Below, in pieces: positions 52,362-60,063 of a stretch of DNA of 64,000 nucleotides. Position numbers and translations under genes: made by a program. This DNA comes from Acidobacteriota bacterium (GTDB taxonomy: Bacteria; Acidobacteriota; Holophagae; Acanthopleuribacterales; Acanthopleuribacteraceae), in assembly GCA_020637335.1 (NCBI GenBank), contig JACJWC010000006.1:1-64000 (forward strand), read 5' to 3'. The first letter of the stretch is position 1. Every line of letters begins with the position of its first letter. The notes beneath the pieces are model-generated. The model saw only the letters and a list, made by a program, of their open reading frames with translations, was not told the origin of the DNA and ran no database searches.

Positions 52362-55019
52362 TTGACTCGACCGCGTTTCTTTATCATTGATGCATTTGCC
52401 CATATTTTTCGCGCCTATTACGCGATTCGCAATATCGACCATAATGCTGTTTTTGGCTTCACCAACATCCTCAAAAAAATTATCGAGAGCGAAAAGCCCG
52501 AATACATTGCCGTGGCCTTTGATTCGCCAGAACCCAGCTTCCGCAAGGAACTTTATGCCGAATACAAGGCCAATCGCGATGCTCCGCCAGAAGATCTCCT
52601 GCCCCAAATCCCGCTGATTAAAGAATTAATTGGCGCCTTTAATATCCCCATTATCCAAATGCCCGGATACGAGGCAGATGACATTATCGGAACCCTAGCC
52701 AACAAGGCCTCCGCGCAAGGTGTACAAGTGGTTATCGCCTCCGGCGACAAGGACATGTTGCAGTTGGTCAAGGATGAATCCGTGGTCATGTACGACCCGA
52801 ACAAGGGCGTTCTCTACATGGGCGAGTCCGCAGTGCCCGACTATTTTGGGGTGCGGGCCGATCAGATCGTCGATCTGTTAACCATTTGGGGCGACTCCAG
52901 TGACAACGTGCCCGGTGTACCCGGCGTGGGCGAAAAAGGCGCTAAATCCCTTATTCAGGAGTACGGAAACCTGGCCGGTATTTATGAGAACTTGGACAAA
53001 ATTAAACGCAAAGCCTATCGCGAAGGCTTTGAGAAGGCCCGACCCAATATCGATTTGACGCGTACCTTGGTCACCATAAAGTGCGATTTGGATATTCCTT
53101 TCGATTTGGCTTCGTTTGCCGTGCAAAAACCCAATCGCAGCAAGCTGACCGATCTCTACCGCCGACTCAATTTTAAAACGCTGCTCAATCAGGTGCCCCA
53201 AGACCTCGAGACCATCCAAAAATCCTTTCCCATCCTGGAAAGCAAAAAGGAACTACAGGATTGGATCGCAATTATCGAAAAAGACCAATTCATGGTTTTT
53301 GACACCGAAACCACCTCTATCGAACCATTGGACGCTGAATTGGTAGGTGTATCGCTAGCCACAATGAAGGGCGAGGCGGCCTACATCCCCCTGCGCCATT
53401 CAGGTCAATCCGCAGACTGGACAGAAACTGCCGAGTCCCTGTTAAAGCCACTATTTAGCAACCCCGGCGTCCGCAAAGTAGCCCACAATTTGAAATACGA
53501 CCTCTCCGTCATGAAGGCGCGCGGCTGGCAAATTAACGGACCCTTCGAAGACACCATGCTCATGTCTTATTTGATCAATCCAACCGAAACCCGTCACTCA
53601 TTGGATGACTTGGCCGAAACCCGGCTTGGTTACAAAACCATTCATTTTGAAGAGGTGGCTGGTGAGAACAAGGACCAAAAAACATTTGACCAGGTAGCCA
53701 TTCAAGAGGCTGCACAATATGCTGCAGAAGACGCGGACATCTGTTTTCGGCTCTACCAACTTCTCAGTAAAGAGCTCATTGAACTCGAATTGGAACGCGT
53801 TTACCGCGAGGTCGAACTCCCTCTGATCCCGGTTTTACGCGATATGGAGTTGATGGGTATCCGGGTTGACGTGGATTTACTGCGCGAGCAGTCCCAACAA
53901 ATGGAAAACCAGTTGGAAAAACTTGAGGCCGAAATTTATCGCCTAGCCGGTGAGTCCTTCAATATCAACAGTCCCAAACAAGTCGGCGACATGCTGTTTG
54001 TCAAACACAAGCTGCCCACCTTTGGCAAAACGGGTAAAACCAAGGAGTTCTCCACTTCCCAGGACGTACTGGAGAAATTGGCCGCCATGGGCCACGAATT
54101 ACCGACCCAAATCCTCGAGTACCGCATGGTACGCAAACTGAAATCGACCTACGTCGATGAGTTGCCCAAAATGATTCACCCCAAATCGGGCCGGGTCCAC
54201 AGCTCGTTTAACCAATTTGTGACGGCAACTGGCCGGCTCTCCTCCAATAACCCCAACTTGCAGAACATTCCCATTCGCACAGAACTCGGTGCCGAAATCC
54301 GCCGCGCCTTTATTCCGCAAGAGGGTTGGACCTTAGTCGCCGCGGATTACAGCCAAATTGAATTGCGCCTTCTGGCCCATTTCAGCGATGACCCGGTCCT
54401 GGTTGAAGGGTTTCGCAACGGCGAAGACATTCACGCCCGAACCGCCAGCGAGATTATGGGAATTCCTATTGCACTGGTCGATTCCGGCATGCGCCGGGCC
54501 GCCAAAAGTATCAATTTTGGCTTGATTTATGGCATGGGTGAGTTTCGCCTGTCCCAGGAACTGCGCATCCCCAGGAAGGTGGCCGGCGATTATATCCGCA
54601 CCTATTTTGAGAAAATGCCACGGGTCCAGTCCTTCCAAAAAGACTTGATCGCGGCGTGTAAACAAAGCCAAGAGGTGCGCACGCTTTATGGCCGGCGACG
54701 GCTGATTCCGGAGATCAATTCGCGCAATAAATCTTTGCAAAATCAGGGCGAACGGCTGGCCGTCAACACCTTGATCCAAGGCACGGCAGCGGAACTGATT
54801 AAGGTCGCCATGATCCGCCTAGCCCATCTCATCGAAACCGAAAACTTACAGGCCCACATCTTGCTCCAGGTCCACGATGAATTGGTCCTGGAATGCCCGC
54901 CGCAGGAGGAAGAACGCACCCGCGCTGCCCTAACCCGAGCCATGCAAGAGGTCGGCGAATTTAAGGTTCCGCTGACCGTCGACGCCCACTGTGGACCCAA
55001 TTGGAAAGAGGTGAAGTAA
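52362..55019 (+). CDS. polA: DNA polymerase I
   Basis: Repair and Okazaki-processing polymerase of 885 residues with all three domains. The 5'-nuclease starts FFIIDAFAHIFRAYYAIRN. The 3'-5' exonuclease keeps FDTETTSIEPL (the DxE pair), so proofreading is probably active. The polymerase has ADYSQIELRLLAHFS (motif A), RRAAKSINFGLIYGMGEF (motif B) and LLQVHDELVLEC (motif C). It starts with TTG at 52362, six bases after AGGAGG. The stop shares a base with the next start (TAATG). Confidence 0.97.
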   Translation: MTRPRFFIIDAFAHIFRAYYAIRNIDHNAVFGFTNILKKIIESEKPEYIAVAFDSPEPSFRKELYAEYKANRDAPPEDLLPQIPLIKELIGAFNIPIIQMPGYEADDIIGTLANKASAQGVQVVIASGDKDMLQLVKDESVVMYDPNKGVLYMGESAVPDYFGVRADQIVDLLTIWGDSSDNVPGVPGVGEKGAKSLIQEYGNLAGIYENLDKIKRKAYREGFEKARPNIDLTRTLVTIKCDLDIPFDLASFAVQKPNRSKLTDLYRRLNFKTLLNQVPQDLETIQKSFPILESKKELQDWIAIIEKDQFMVFDTETTSIEPLDAELVGVSLATMKGEAAYIPLRHSGQSADWTETAESLLKPLFSNPGVRKVAHNLKYDLSVMKARGWQINGPFEDTMLMSYLINPTETRHSLDDLAETRLGYKTIHFEEVAGENKDQKTFDQVAIQEAAQYAAEDADICFRLYQLLSKELIELELERVYREVELPLIPVLRDMELMGIRVDVDLLREQSQQMENQLEKLEAEIYRLAGESFNINSPKQVGDMLFVKHKLPTFGKTGKTKEFSTSQDVLEKLAAMGHELPTQILEYRMVRKLKSTYVDELPKMIHPKSGRVHSSFNQFVTATGRLSSNNPNLQNIPIRTELGAEIRRAFIPQEGWTLVAADYSQIELRLLAHFSDDPVLVEGFRNGEDIHARTASEIMGIPIALVDSGMRRAAKSINFGLIYGMGEFRLSQELRIPRKVAGDYIRTYFEKMPRVQSFQKDLIAACKQSQEVRTLYGRRRLIPEINSRNKSLQNQGERLAVNTLIQGTAAELIKVAMIRLAHLIETENLQAHILLQVHDELVLECPPQEEERTRAALTRAMQEVGEFKVPLTVDAHCGPNWKEVK

Positions 55020-56095
55020 TGATCTTGCTGCTGAGCTTACTCTGCTTCCAGAATAATGACCCCACCATCTCCAAATCGCATCAACGGGGGCCAACCCTCA
55101 ATGATGAAATCGTGCTGCCCCAGGAATCGCCTTATGAAATCATCCAAAAGATGTTTGTCGCCATTCCGCAACATTGGTTTAAACCGGAGTACAAGCGCAG
55201 TAACCAAGTAGCCATCACTGCAGATCTGCAGGCGGAACTGCCGCCGCGCGAGAAATATGGTCAAACCGAAAGCATGTCCTTCTCTACCCGGGTTGATGGT
55301 CAGTACCGACCCAATGGCGACTACCAATACCAACTGGAGGGTAATCTGGGCCGCATGACCTTGCTCAACACACCCGTTCGCGAAATGATGGCCTCTCACA
55401 ATCTCAAAGCCTATGCCGACCAACCCAAACGCACACGCTCACCCAACGCCAACCTGCGTTCCTTTGACAGTTGGTTGATGAGTTACCTCAACCCTTTAAA
55501 AGCTCAGATCCTGGACAGTGGCATCTACCGCTATGCCTATGGCGCCTCTGGAATTTACGAGGGTCGGCCGGTCCATGTCATTCGCGTATACAAACCCATG
55601 AAACAAACCAAAGAAATCAAGGGGCCCATGCCCTTGAATCGGCTATGGACCTTTTGGCATGATGGCGGGTACGAGATATGGGTGTATCAGGATAATTTCC
55701 TGCCCGCAGCCATTTTCTACACCAATGGACCCGATCTGATCTTTGCCAATTTGACCTTTCATTACGACCGCAACCACTTCCCAACCGAAATTTCTTTTGT
55801 CAATAATTCAGTCGGGTTTGAAGGCGAAGGGTCTTTTCGGCTCGCCTTCAATGCCAACGGTATTCTGGAAGGGTTCCGCTTTGAGTTTAACGGTCAGCGC
55901 GGCCAAACCATCCGCTTGGATGCCAGCCTGGACTTCGAGTTTTTGGCCCGGCCGGAACCCTTGCGGGCCCTGCCGCCGTTCGGCTACCAGAAGGTCAATC
56001 GCGATCACCTGAAATTGCTTATGATGACGCAAATCACGGGCGGCCTGTTGCAACTGAAAAAATATGGGCTCAACATCAAGAACTTTAAGTTTTAG
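55019..56095 (+). CDS. Exported protein of unknown function
   Basis: A 358-residue protein with a short hydrophobic N-terminus (MILLLSLLCFQ) and a beta-rich body. A strand-turn series in the middle (GRPVHVIRVYKPMKQTK, LWTFWHDGGYEIWVY, TNGPDLIFANLTFHYD) recalls outer-membrane lipoprotein-sorting or LolA-type folds, but this is only an impression. GAGGTGAAGTA precedes the ATG, and the first base overlaps the polA stop, so it is coupled to polA. Confidence 0.7.
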   Translation: MILLLSLLCFQNNDPTISKSHQRGPTLNDEIVLPQESPYEIIQKMFVAIPQHWFKPEYKRSNQVAITADLQAELPPREKYGQTESMSFSTRVDGQYRPNGDYQYQLEGNLGRMTLLNTPVREMMASHNLKAYADQPKRTRSPNANLRSFDSWLMSYLNPLKAQILDSGIYRYAYGASGIYEGRPVHVIRVYKPMKQTKEIKGPMPLNRLWTFWHDGGYEIWVYQDNFLPAAIFYTNGPDLIFANLTFHYDRNHFPTEISFVNNSVGFEGEGSFRLAFNANGILEGFRFEFNGQRGQTIRLDASLDFEFLARPEPLRALPPFGYQKVNRDHLKLLMMTQITGGLLQLKKYGLNIKNFKF

Positions 56096-56214
56096 AGCTC
56101 TCCCGGTAATTGGGGAATTCGGAATGAGAGCAATCCCACACTTTACTTAAAATCGCGCATTCCAACTTGCCTCTCGCTTTCCAGGTGCCTATATTGCCGG
56201 ATCGGGAGGCTGGT

Positions 56215-56646
56215 TTGCTCGTCCATTCAAGCTTTCAATCCCTGCTCACCTTGCAGGACTTTCTGGACGCAACACGCGCCCATCAACCTCAGATCCTCGC
56301 CCATTGGCAACAAGGCGAATTCCACCACGATCTGGTCTTTTCTATCCGCGAAAATCCGCATGAAGACGAGGTCATTGTCGTCAGTACCAATTGCAATGGC
56401 GGGATTAAGGAATTGATTTTTTTGGATGCAGTACCCGAACGATGGGCACTCTGGCATTGGCGTTGCCCAGACAATCCCGAGTTTCAAGGTGAACTTCCGC
56501 CCATCCGTTGCCACCACAAAACGGTGCATTGGTTTGAACCATGTGAATTGCTGGCGCCAGAGGCGCGCAGTGAATACAAGCCCGAATTCCGCAAACGTCA
56601 GCGCGGCGGCGGCTGGTTGAGCAAAGACGATCCCCAGTCCGATTAA
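56215..56646 (+). CDS. Hypothetical cytosolic protein
   Basis: A 143-residue protein with no signal or membrane segment. It has a helical N-terminus (SLLTLQDFLDATRAHQPQIL), a beta centre (VIVVSTNCNGGIKELIFLDAV, WALWHWRCPDNPEF), and a basic tail (RKRQRGGGWLSKDD). The TTG at 56215 is chosen because GGGAGG lies five bases upstream; the frame is open back to 56167. Family unknown. It is convergent with tsaC, four bases from its stop. Confidence 0.6.
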   Translation: MLVHSSFQSLLTLQDFLDATRAHQPQILAHWQQGEFHHDLVFSIRENPHEDEVIVVSTNCNGGIKELIFLDAVPERWALWHWRCPDNPEFQGELPPIRCHHKTVHWFEPCELLAPEARSEYKPEFRKRQRGGGWLSKDDPQSD

Positions 56647-56650
56647 TGTG

Positions 56651-57223
56651 TTACTGGCCTTTTTCCGGTAAACACCCGCGGATCACCTGCCAGTCCCCCT
56701 CATGCCAACGCAAGACCGATGAGGCTTTGGAACCCGAGAACTCGCTGGCCACACAGGCAATGCCCTTCTGCTGCGCCCAATCTCTCGCCTGCGCTGCCGT
56801 TTGTGCTGGCGGATTGCCCGAATCGTTAACGGATGTGGTTAAGATGGGAACGCCCACATTTTGAACCATTTGGTTTAATACGGCCAGGGCGGGGACACGA
56901 CAACCCAAACTGGGGCCCGGTCCGGCGATGGGCGTCAAACGCGCGTCTATTAAAGGAAAAATAAGGGTGTAGGGCCCTGGAAAAAACGGCGATAAATCCA
57001 AGCCCTGAGGAACCGCTACATATTGCGAAATCCGATCTTGCGGCACAATCACCGAACAGGTCATGTGGCGCGATTCGCCTTTTAAACGCAGACACTTCAC
57101 AACCGTTTCCGGCCAATCCGCACGGCAACCCACACCCCACACGGTATCGGTCGGATAGACCAATATTCCGCCTTCCAAGAGGTAGGTCGCCGCTTCTTTC
57201 CAACTCATTACCTGGTGTCTCAT
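56651..57223 (-). CDS. tsaC: Threonylcarbamoyl-AMP synthase (YrdC/Sua5 family)
   Basis: Forms the threonylcarbamoyl-adenylate used to make t6A in tRNAs. The 190-residue protein is the short YrdC type without the Sua5 C-terminal domain. YPTDTVWGVGCRAD, the Lys-Arg region LKGESRHMTCSVIV, FFPGPYTLIFPL and TTSVNDSGNPPAQTA are the landmark segments. The final third (about residues 150-190) is a little divergent. The ATG at 57223 has AAGGGG upstream. Confidence 0.9.
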   Translation of the reverse strand: MRHQVMSWKEAATYLLEGGILVYPTDTVWGVGCRADWPETVVKCLRLKGESRHMTCSVIVPQDRISQYVAVPQGLDLSPFFPGPYTLIFPLIDARLTPIAGPGPSLGCRVPALAVLNQMVQNVGVPILTTSVNDSGNPPAQTAAQARDWAQQKGIACVASEFSGSKASSVLRWHEGDWQVIRGCLPEKGQ

Positions 57224-57236
57224 TTGTATATGCCCC

Positions 57237-57265
57237 TTGTCCCAAATACCTCCTCATACTAATCT
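57237..57265 (+). promoter_or_regulatory. Sigma-70-type promoter of the 57291-59731 gene group
   Basis: TTGTCC (57237-57242) and TAATCT (57260-57265) are separated by 17 bases in the divergent gap between tsaC and the DUF1292-type gene. Transcription would start near 57272, just before the AAAAGGAG ribosome binding site. Confidence 0.6.
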
Positions 57266-57290
57266 ATGGTCACCTTGAAAAGGAGTGGTC

Positions 57291-57605
57291 ATGGCAAAGA
57301 AACACGATGAAAACGAAGAGATGCAGGAATACGAAGTTTTGGAAATGGAAGCAGATGACGGAGAATCCGCCGAATTCATCGTGCTGGAGCGCTTTGAACA
57401 CGAAAGCAAGGCCTACGTCCTGTTGCTGCCCTTTGAACGCGCACAAGAGCTTTCTGAAATGAACGAGGCCGAGTGGAACGAACAAAAAGAAGACTTTGAA
57501 GGCATTCTGATCATGCGGGTTGAAGACGAAAGCTACTTCGAACTGTCCGAAGAAGAAATCGAAGCGATTCAGCCCACTATCGACACCTTATTTGGCGAAG
57601 CTTAG
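57291..57605 (+). CDS. DUF1292-type acidic protein
   Basis: A very acidic 104-residue cytosolic protein. The arrangement YEVLEMEADDGESAEFIVLE, SKAYVLLLPFE, and ILIMRVEDESYFELSEEEIE is typical of DUF1292 (YrzB-like) proteins, whose function is not known. AAAGGAG precedes the ATG at 57291. The 3' end overlaps the lspA start by 14 bases, and it heads a run with lspA, lgt and an RluD-type gene. Confidence 0.8.
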   Translation: MAKKHDENEEMQEYEVLEMEADDGESAEFIVLERFEHESKAYVLLLPFERAQELSEMNEAEWNEQKEDFEGILIMRVEDESYFELSEEEIEAIQPTIDTLFGEA

Positions 57606-58023
57606 GCCTATTCTCCTTCTGGGCTTGGTCAGTATTGACCAACTCCTCAAACTATGGGCCAGCCACATTGTGGGGGGGAGTCTGGCACTCACCCCCTGGC
57701 TACGCATTTGGTATGTCCGCAATGATCGGGGCTGGTTGGCCTTCTTAAACCCCTCCTTTCGTCCGTCGCTCATGCTGTTGTTCTCACTTTCTGTATTGGT
57801 GCTCAGTTACGTGTTATTCAAACGGGCGGGCCGTTCTTTGCCCCTGGCAGGTGTGCTAATATGGGCCGGCACTTTGGGCAATGCCCTGGACTGGCTCTTT
57901 TTTGCCTACGTCCGGGACTTCATCCAACTGCCTGGAATGCCCGTTTTCAACCTGGCCGATACCTATTTGATAGCAGGCCTCTTGAGCGCGATCTTGTATT
58001 GGATTCGATCGGAAAGCACATAA
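57592..58023 (+). CDS. lspA: Lipoprotein signal peptidase LspA, divergent
   Basis: Inner-membrane aspartyl protease that removes lipoprotein signal peptides. The 143-residue protein has four membrane helices. SIDQLLKLW holds the conserved D-Q-K. The catalytic aspartates are in AYVRDFIQLPG and FNLADTYL. Two deviations from the family are visible: the GNxxDR box reads GNALDW (Arg to Trp), and the N-x-G box reads NDRG with one extra residue. The TTG at 57592 inside the previous gene is the only suitable in-frame start; no ribosome binding site is clear. It is followed by lgt, so both lipoprotein enzymes are coexpressed. Confidence 0.85.
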   Translation: MAKLRPILLLGLVSIDQLLKLWASHIVGGSLALTPWLRIWYVRNDRGWLAFLNPSFRPSLMLLFSLSVLVLSYVLFKRAGRSLPLAGVLIWAGTLGNALDWLFFAYVRDFIQLPGMPVFNLADTYLIAGLLSAILYWIRSEST

Positions 58024-58793
58024 TGCACCCCATACTCATCGACTTTGGATTTTTCCAATTGCCCTCCTATGGTGTTCTTCTGGTTTTGGCCTTTTTAGCC
58101 GCTTCCTGGTTCCTGAAACGGGAAGTTGTTCGCATGGGCCTGCCGGAAAAAAAGGTTATGGACCTCACCGTGATCAGCCTTTTGCTCGGTTTGGTGGGCT
58201 CAAAATTACTGCTCATCCTGATCGATTTACCGGTTTATCTGGCCGATCCTAAGTTATTGCTCGGCACCATCCGATCCGCCGGCGTATTGTATGGCGGCAT
58301 CATTGCTGGCGGCCTGGCCAGTCTTTGGTACATTCGCAAACACCAATTGCCGGCTCTGGATTGTCTGGATGTGATGGCTGCCGTTACACCTCTCGCTATT
58401 GGGATTGGCCGCCTTGGCTGTCTCTCCGTTGGGTGTTGCCATGGGTATGCGTATGAGGGGCCCTTTGCCTTGCACTTTCCCGCGACCCCAGGCTGTGAGG
58501 CACCGCCCGGCATTGGCCTTTTCCCAATCCAAATCCTGGCCTTTATCAATGGCGTTCTGCTGTTTGTGGGATTGTTGTACTGGCTTCGCCACCGCCAATT
58601 TAAGGGCCAAATATTGGCCGGCTTCTTTGCGGGTTACAGTTTGATTCGATTTATCGAGGAATTTTTTCGCGGCGATACGGTTCGTGGTCTGTATTTCAAT
58701 AACACCGTATCCACTTCCCAACTGATTGCCATTGGATTGTTTGTATTTGCCCTTTTTCTTTATTTCAGTTTACAAAAACGAGCGACATCATGA
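58023..58793 (+). CDS. lgt: Prolipoprotein diacylglyceryl transferase Lgt
   Basis: Inner-membrane enzyme that lipidates prolipoproteins. The 256 residues have about seven membrane segments. The N-terminal MHPILIDFGFFQLPSYGVLL is typical. The loop LYGGIIAGGLASLW stands where many Lgt proteins have HGGL. GIGRLGCLSVGCCHG replaces the GRxGNxxNxE version, and the end GYSLIRFIEEFFRGD is conserved. These variants are common in non-enterobacterial Lgt. The ATG shares a base with the lspA stop (TAATG). Confidence 0.9.
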   Translation: MHPILIDFGFFQLPSYGVLLVLAFLAASWFLKREVVRMGLPEKKVMDLTVISLLLGLVGSKLLLILIDLPVYLADPKLLLGTIRSAGVLYGGIIAGGLASLWYIRKHQLPALDCLDVMAAVTPLAIGIGRLGCLSVGCCHGYAYEGPFALHFPATPGCEAPPGIGLFPIQILAFINGVLLFVGLLYWLRHRQFKGQILAGFFAGYSLIRFIEEFFRGDTVRGLYFNNTVSTSQLIAIGLFVFALFLYFSLQKRATS

Positions 58794-59731
58794 GTCATTT
58801 CTCCGTTGATACTCCGTGGGACGGCGCACGTCTCGACCAGTTTCTGGCCGCCCAACTGCCGCAGTGGAGCCGCACCAAAATCAAAGAATTAATCGTTGAC
58901 CAAAAGGTTTTGGTGGATGGTCAGCCGCGCAAAGCCAGTTACCTGCTAAACGAGGGCAGCTCCATCACAGCCGAACTACCGGAGGATCCGGAACGGATCA
59001 CCCAACTCACGCCGGAAGCCATCCCATTAGAAATCCTGCATGAGGACGATGCAATCCTGGTCATTAACAAACCGGCAGGCATGGTTGTTCATCCGGGAAC
59101 GGGCGTTTATTCGGGCACTTTGGCCCATGCTTTGGTTCATCATTTTGCCCAGCTCAGCCAAGTAGGTGGCGCACTGCGGCCCGGTATTATTCACCGTCTG
59201 GACAAAGGCACAACGGGAATTATCTTGGTCGCCAAAACCGACGCTGCCCATCTCAACCTGACCCAACAATGGCAGGCGGGAACGGTCACCAAGGTGTACC
59301 AAGGCTTGGTCTGGGGCATCCCCAACCCAGAAACCGGTGAAGTGGAATCGCACATTGGTCGCCACCCCAGCGACCGAAAACGCATGGCAGCTGAAGTCGA
59401 AAAAGGTAAACAAGCCATCAGCCGCTACAAAGTGGTCGAAGCCTATGCCGAAGCCGCCAAGGTCAATGTACACATCTTAACCGGTCGCACCCACCAGATT
59501 CGGGTGCATATGGCCCACTTAGGCCATCCGGTCATCGGCGATGCCCTATACGGAGGCCAGCGCCACCGTCACCTCAAAAAATCGTTCCCGCACATGCCGG
59601 AACACCCCATGTTACACGCGGCCCTTTTGCGTTTCCGACACCCGGTCACCGACGCGGAATTAACCTTCAAAGCCGAACCCCATGCGGCCTTTTTGCGTTG
59701 CATCGAGAATTTAAAGGCTTGGCCTTACTGA
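58790..59731 (+). CDS. rluD: RluD-type 23S rRNA pseudouridine synthase
   Basis: A 313-residue pseudouridine synthase of the RluA/RluD family. The N-terminal S4 domain (GARLDQFLAAQLPQWSRTKI) precedes the catalytic domain, with INKPAGMVVHPG and the catalytic-Asp motif GIIHRLDKGTTGIILVAK. The ending has LTGRTHQIRVHMAHLGHPV. The S4 domain suits RluD (sites 1911, 1915, 1917) rather than RluA. The gene overlaps lgt by ATGA and ends the operon. Neighbouring lspA is a common RluD partner in other bacteria. Confidence 0.92.
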   Translation: MSHFSVDTPWDGARLDQFLAAQLPQWSRTKIKELIVDQKVLVDGQPRKASYLLNEGSSITAELPEDPERITQLTPEAIPLEILHEDDAILVINKPAGMVVHPGTGVYSGTLAHALVHHFAQLSQVGGALRPGIIHRLDKGTTGIILVAKTDAAHLNLTQQWQAGTVTKVYQGLVWGIPNPETGEVESHIGRHPSDRKRMAAEVEKGKQAISRYKVVEAYAEAAKVNVHILTGRTHQIRVHMAHLGHPVIGDALYGGQRHRHLKKSFPHMPEHPMLHAALLRFRHPVTDAELTFKAEPHAAFLRCIENLKAWPY

Positions 59732-60063
59732 ATTTAAATTCAACGCCTGATGAAAATTAATTTCAAATCAAAAAACTAGGCCCACAGTTCGATCAGGATC
59801 GGGCGGGTTCGACCTAAAAAAATGCCCGCCGATACTCGCATTTCCGCATCTCGGGTGATATATTGTGACGAAACGGTTTTTTTGCAAAAGAGAGACGCAG
59901 AAAGATCGTTTTTTTGGGTAGTGCGAAGGTTGGGTCGTTTCACGACGTGGGGGAAAAAAGCGATTCCACCCTTCACGAGTTCCGTTTTCTGGAGCTCATT
60001 TTCAGGGCGAAAACGTAAAGGAGTTCGGGCGAAAGGACTCTTACCGTTTTCGCCCTTCCCTTA
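59732..60063. other. Non-coding gap of 332 bases between rluD and the kinase gene
   Basis: No convincing gene is seen. It holds the palindrome GAATTTAAATTC at 59730-59741, T-rich stretches (59876-59884, 59910-59917), and the long hairpin at 60004-60056. An open frame of about 106 codons on the plus strand from 59822 runs into the kinase gene's 3' end in antisense and looks unlike a protein. Confidence 0.6.
60004..60056 (-). terminator. Long hairpin downstream of the kinase-TPR gene
   Basis: AGGGCGAAAACG (60004-60015) pairs perfectly with CGTTTTCGCCCT (60045-60056). The inner parts (GGAGTTC and GGACTC) may extend the pairing. The octamer GGGCGAAA is repeated inside the loop at 60027-60034. 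It starts eight bases beyond the kinase stop codon, but no T-run follows. It may be a terminator or a stable RNA element. Confidence 0.55.
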
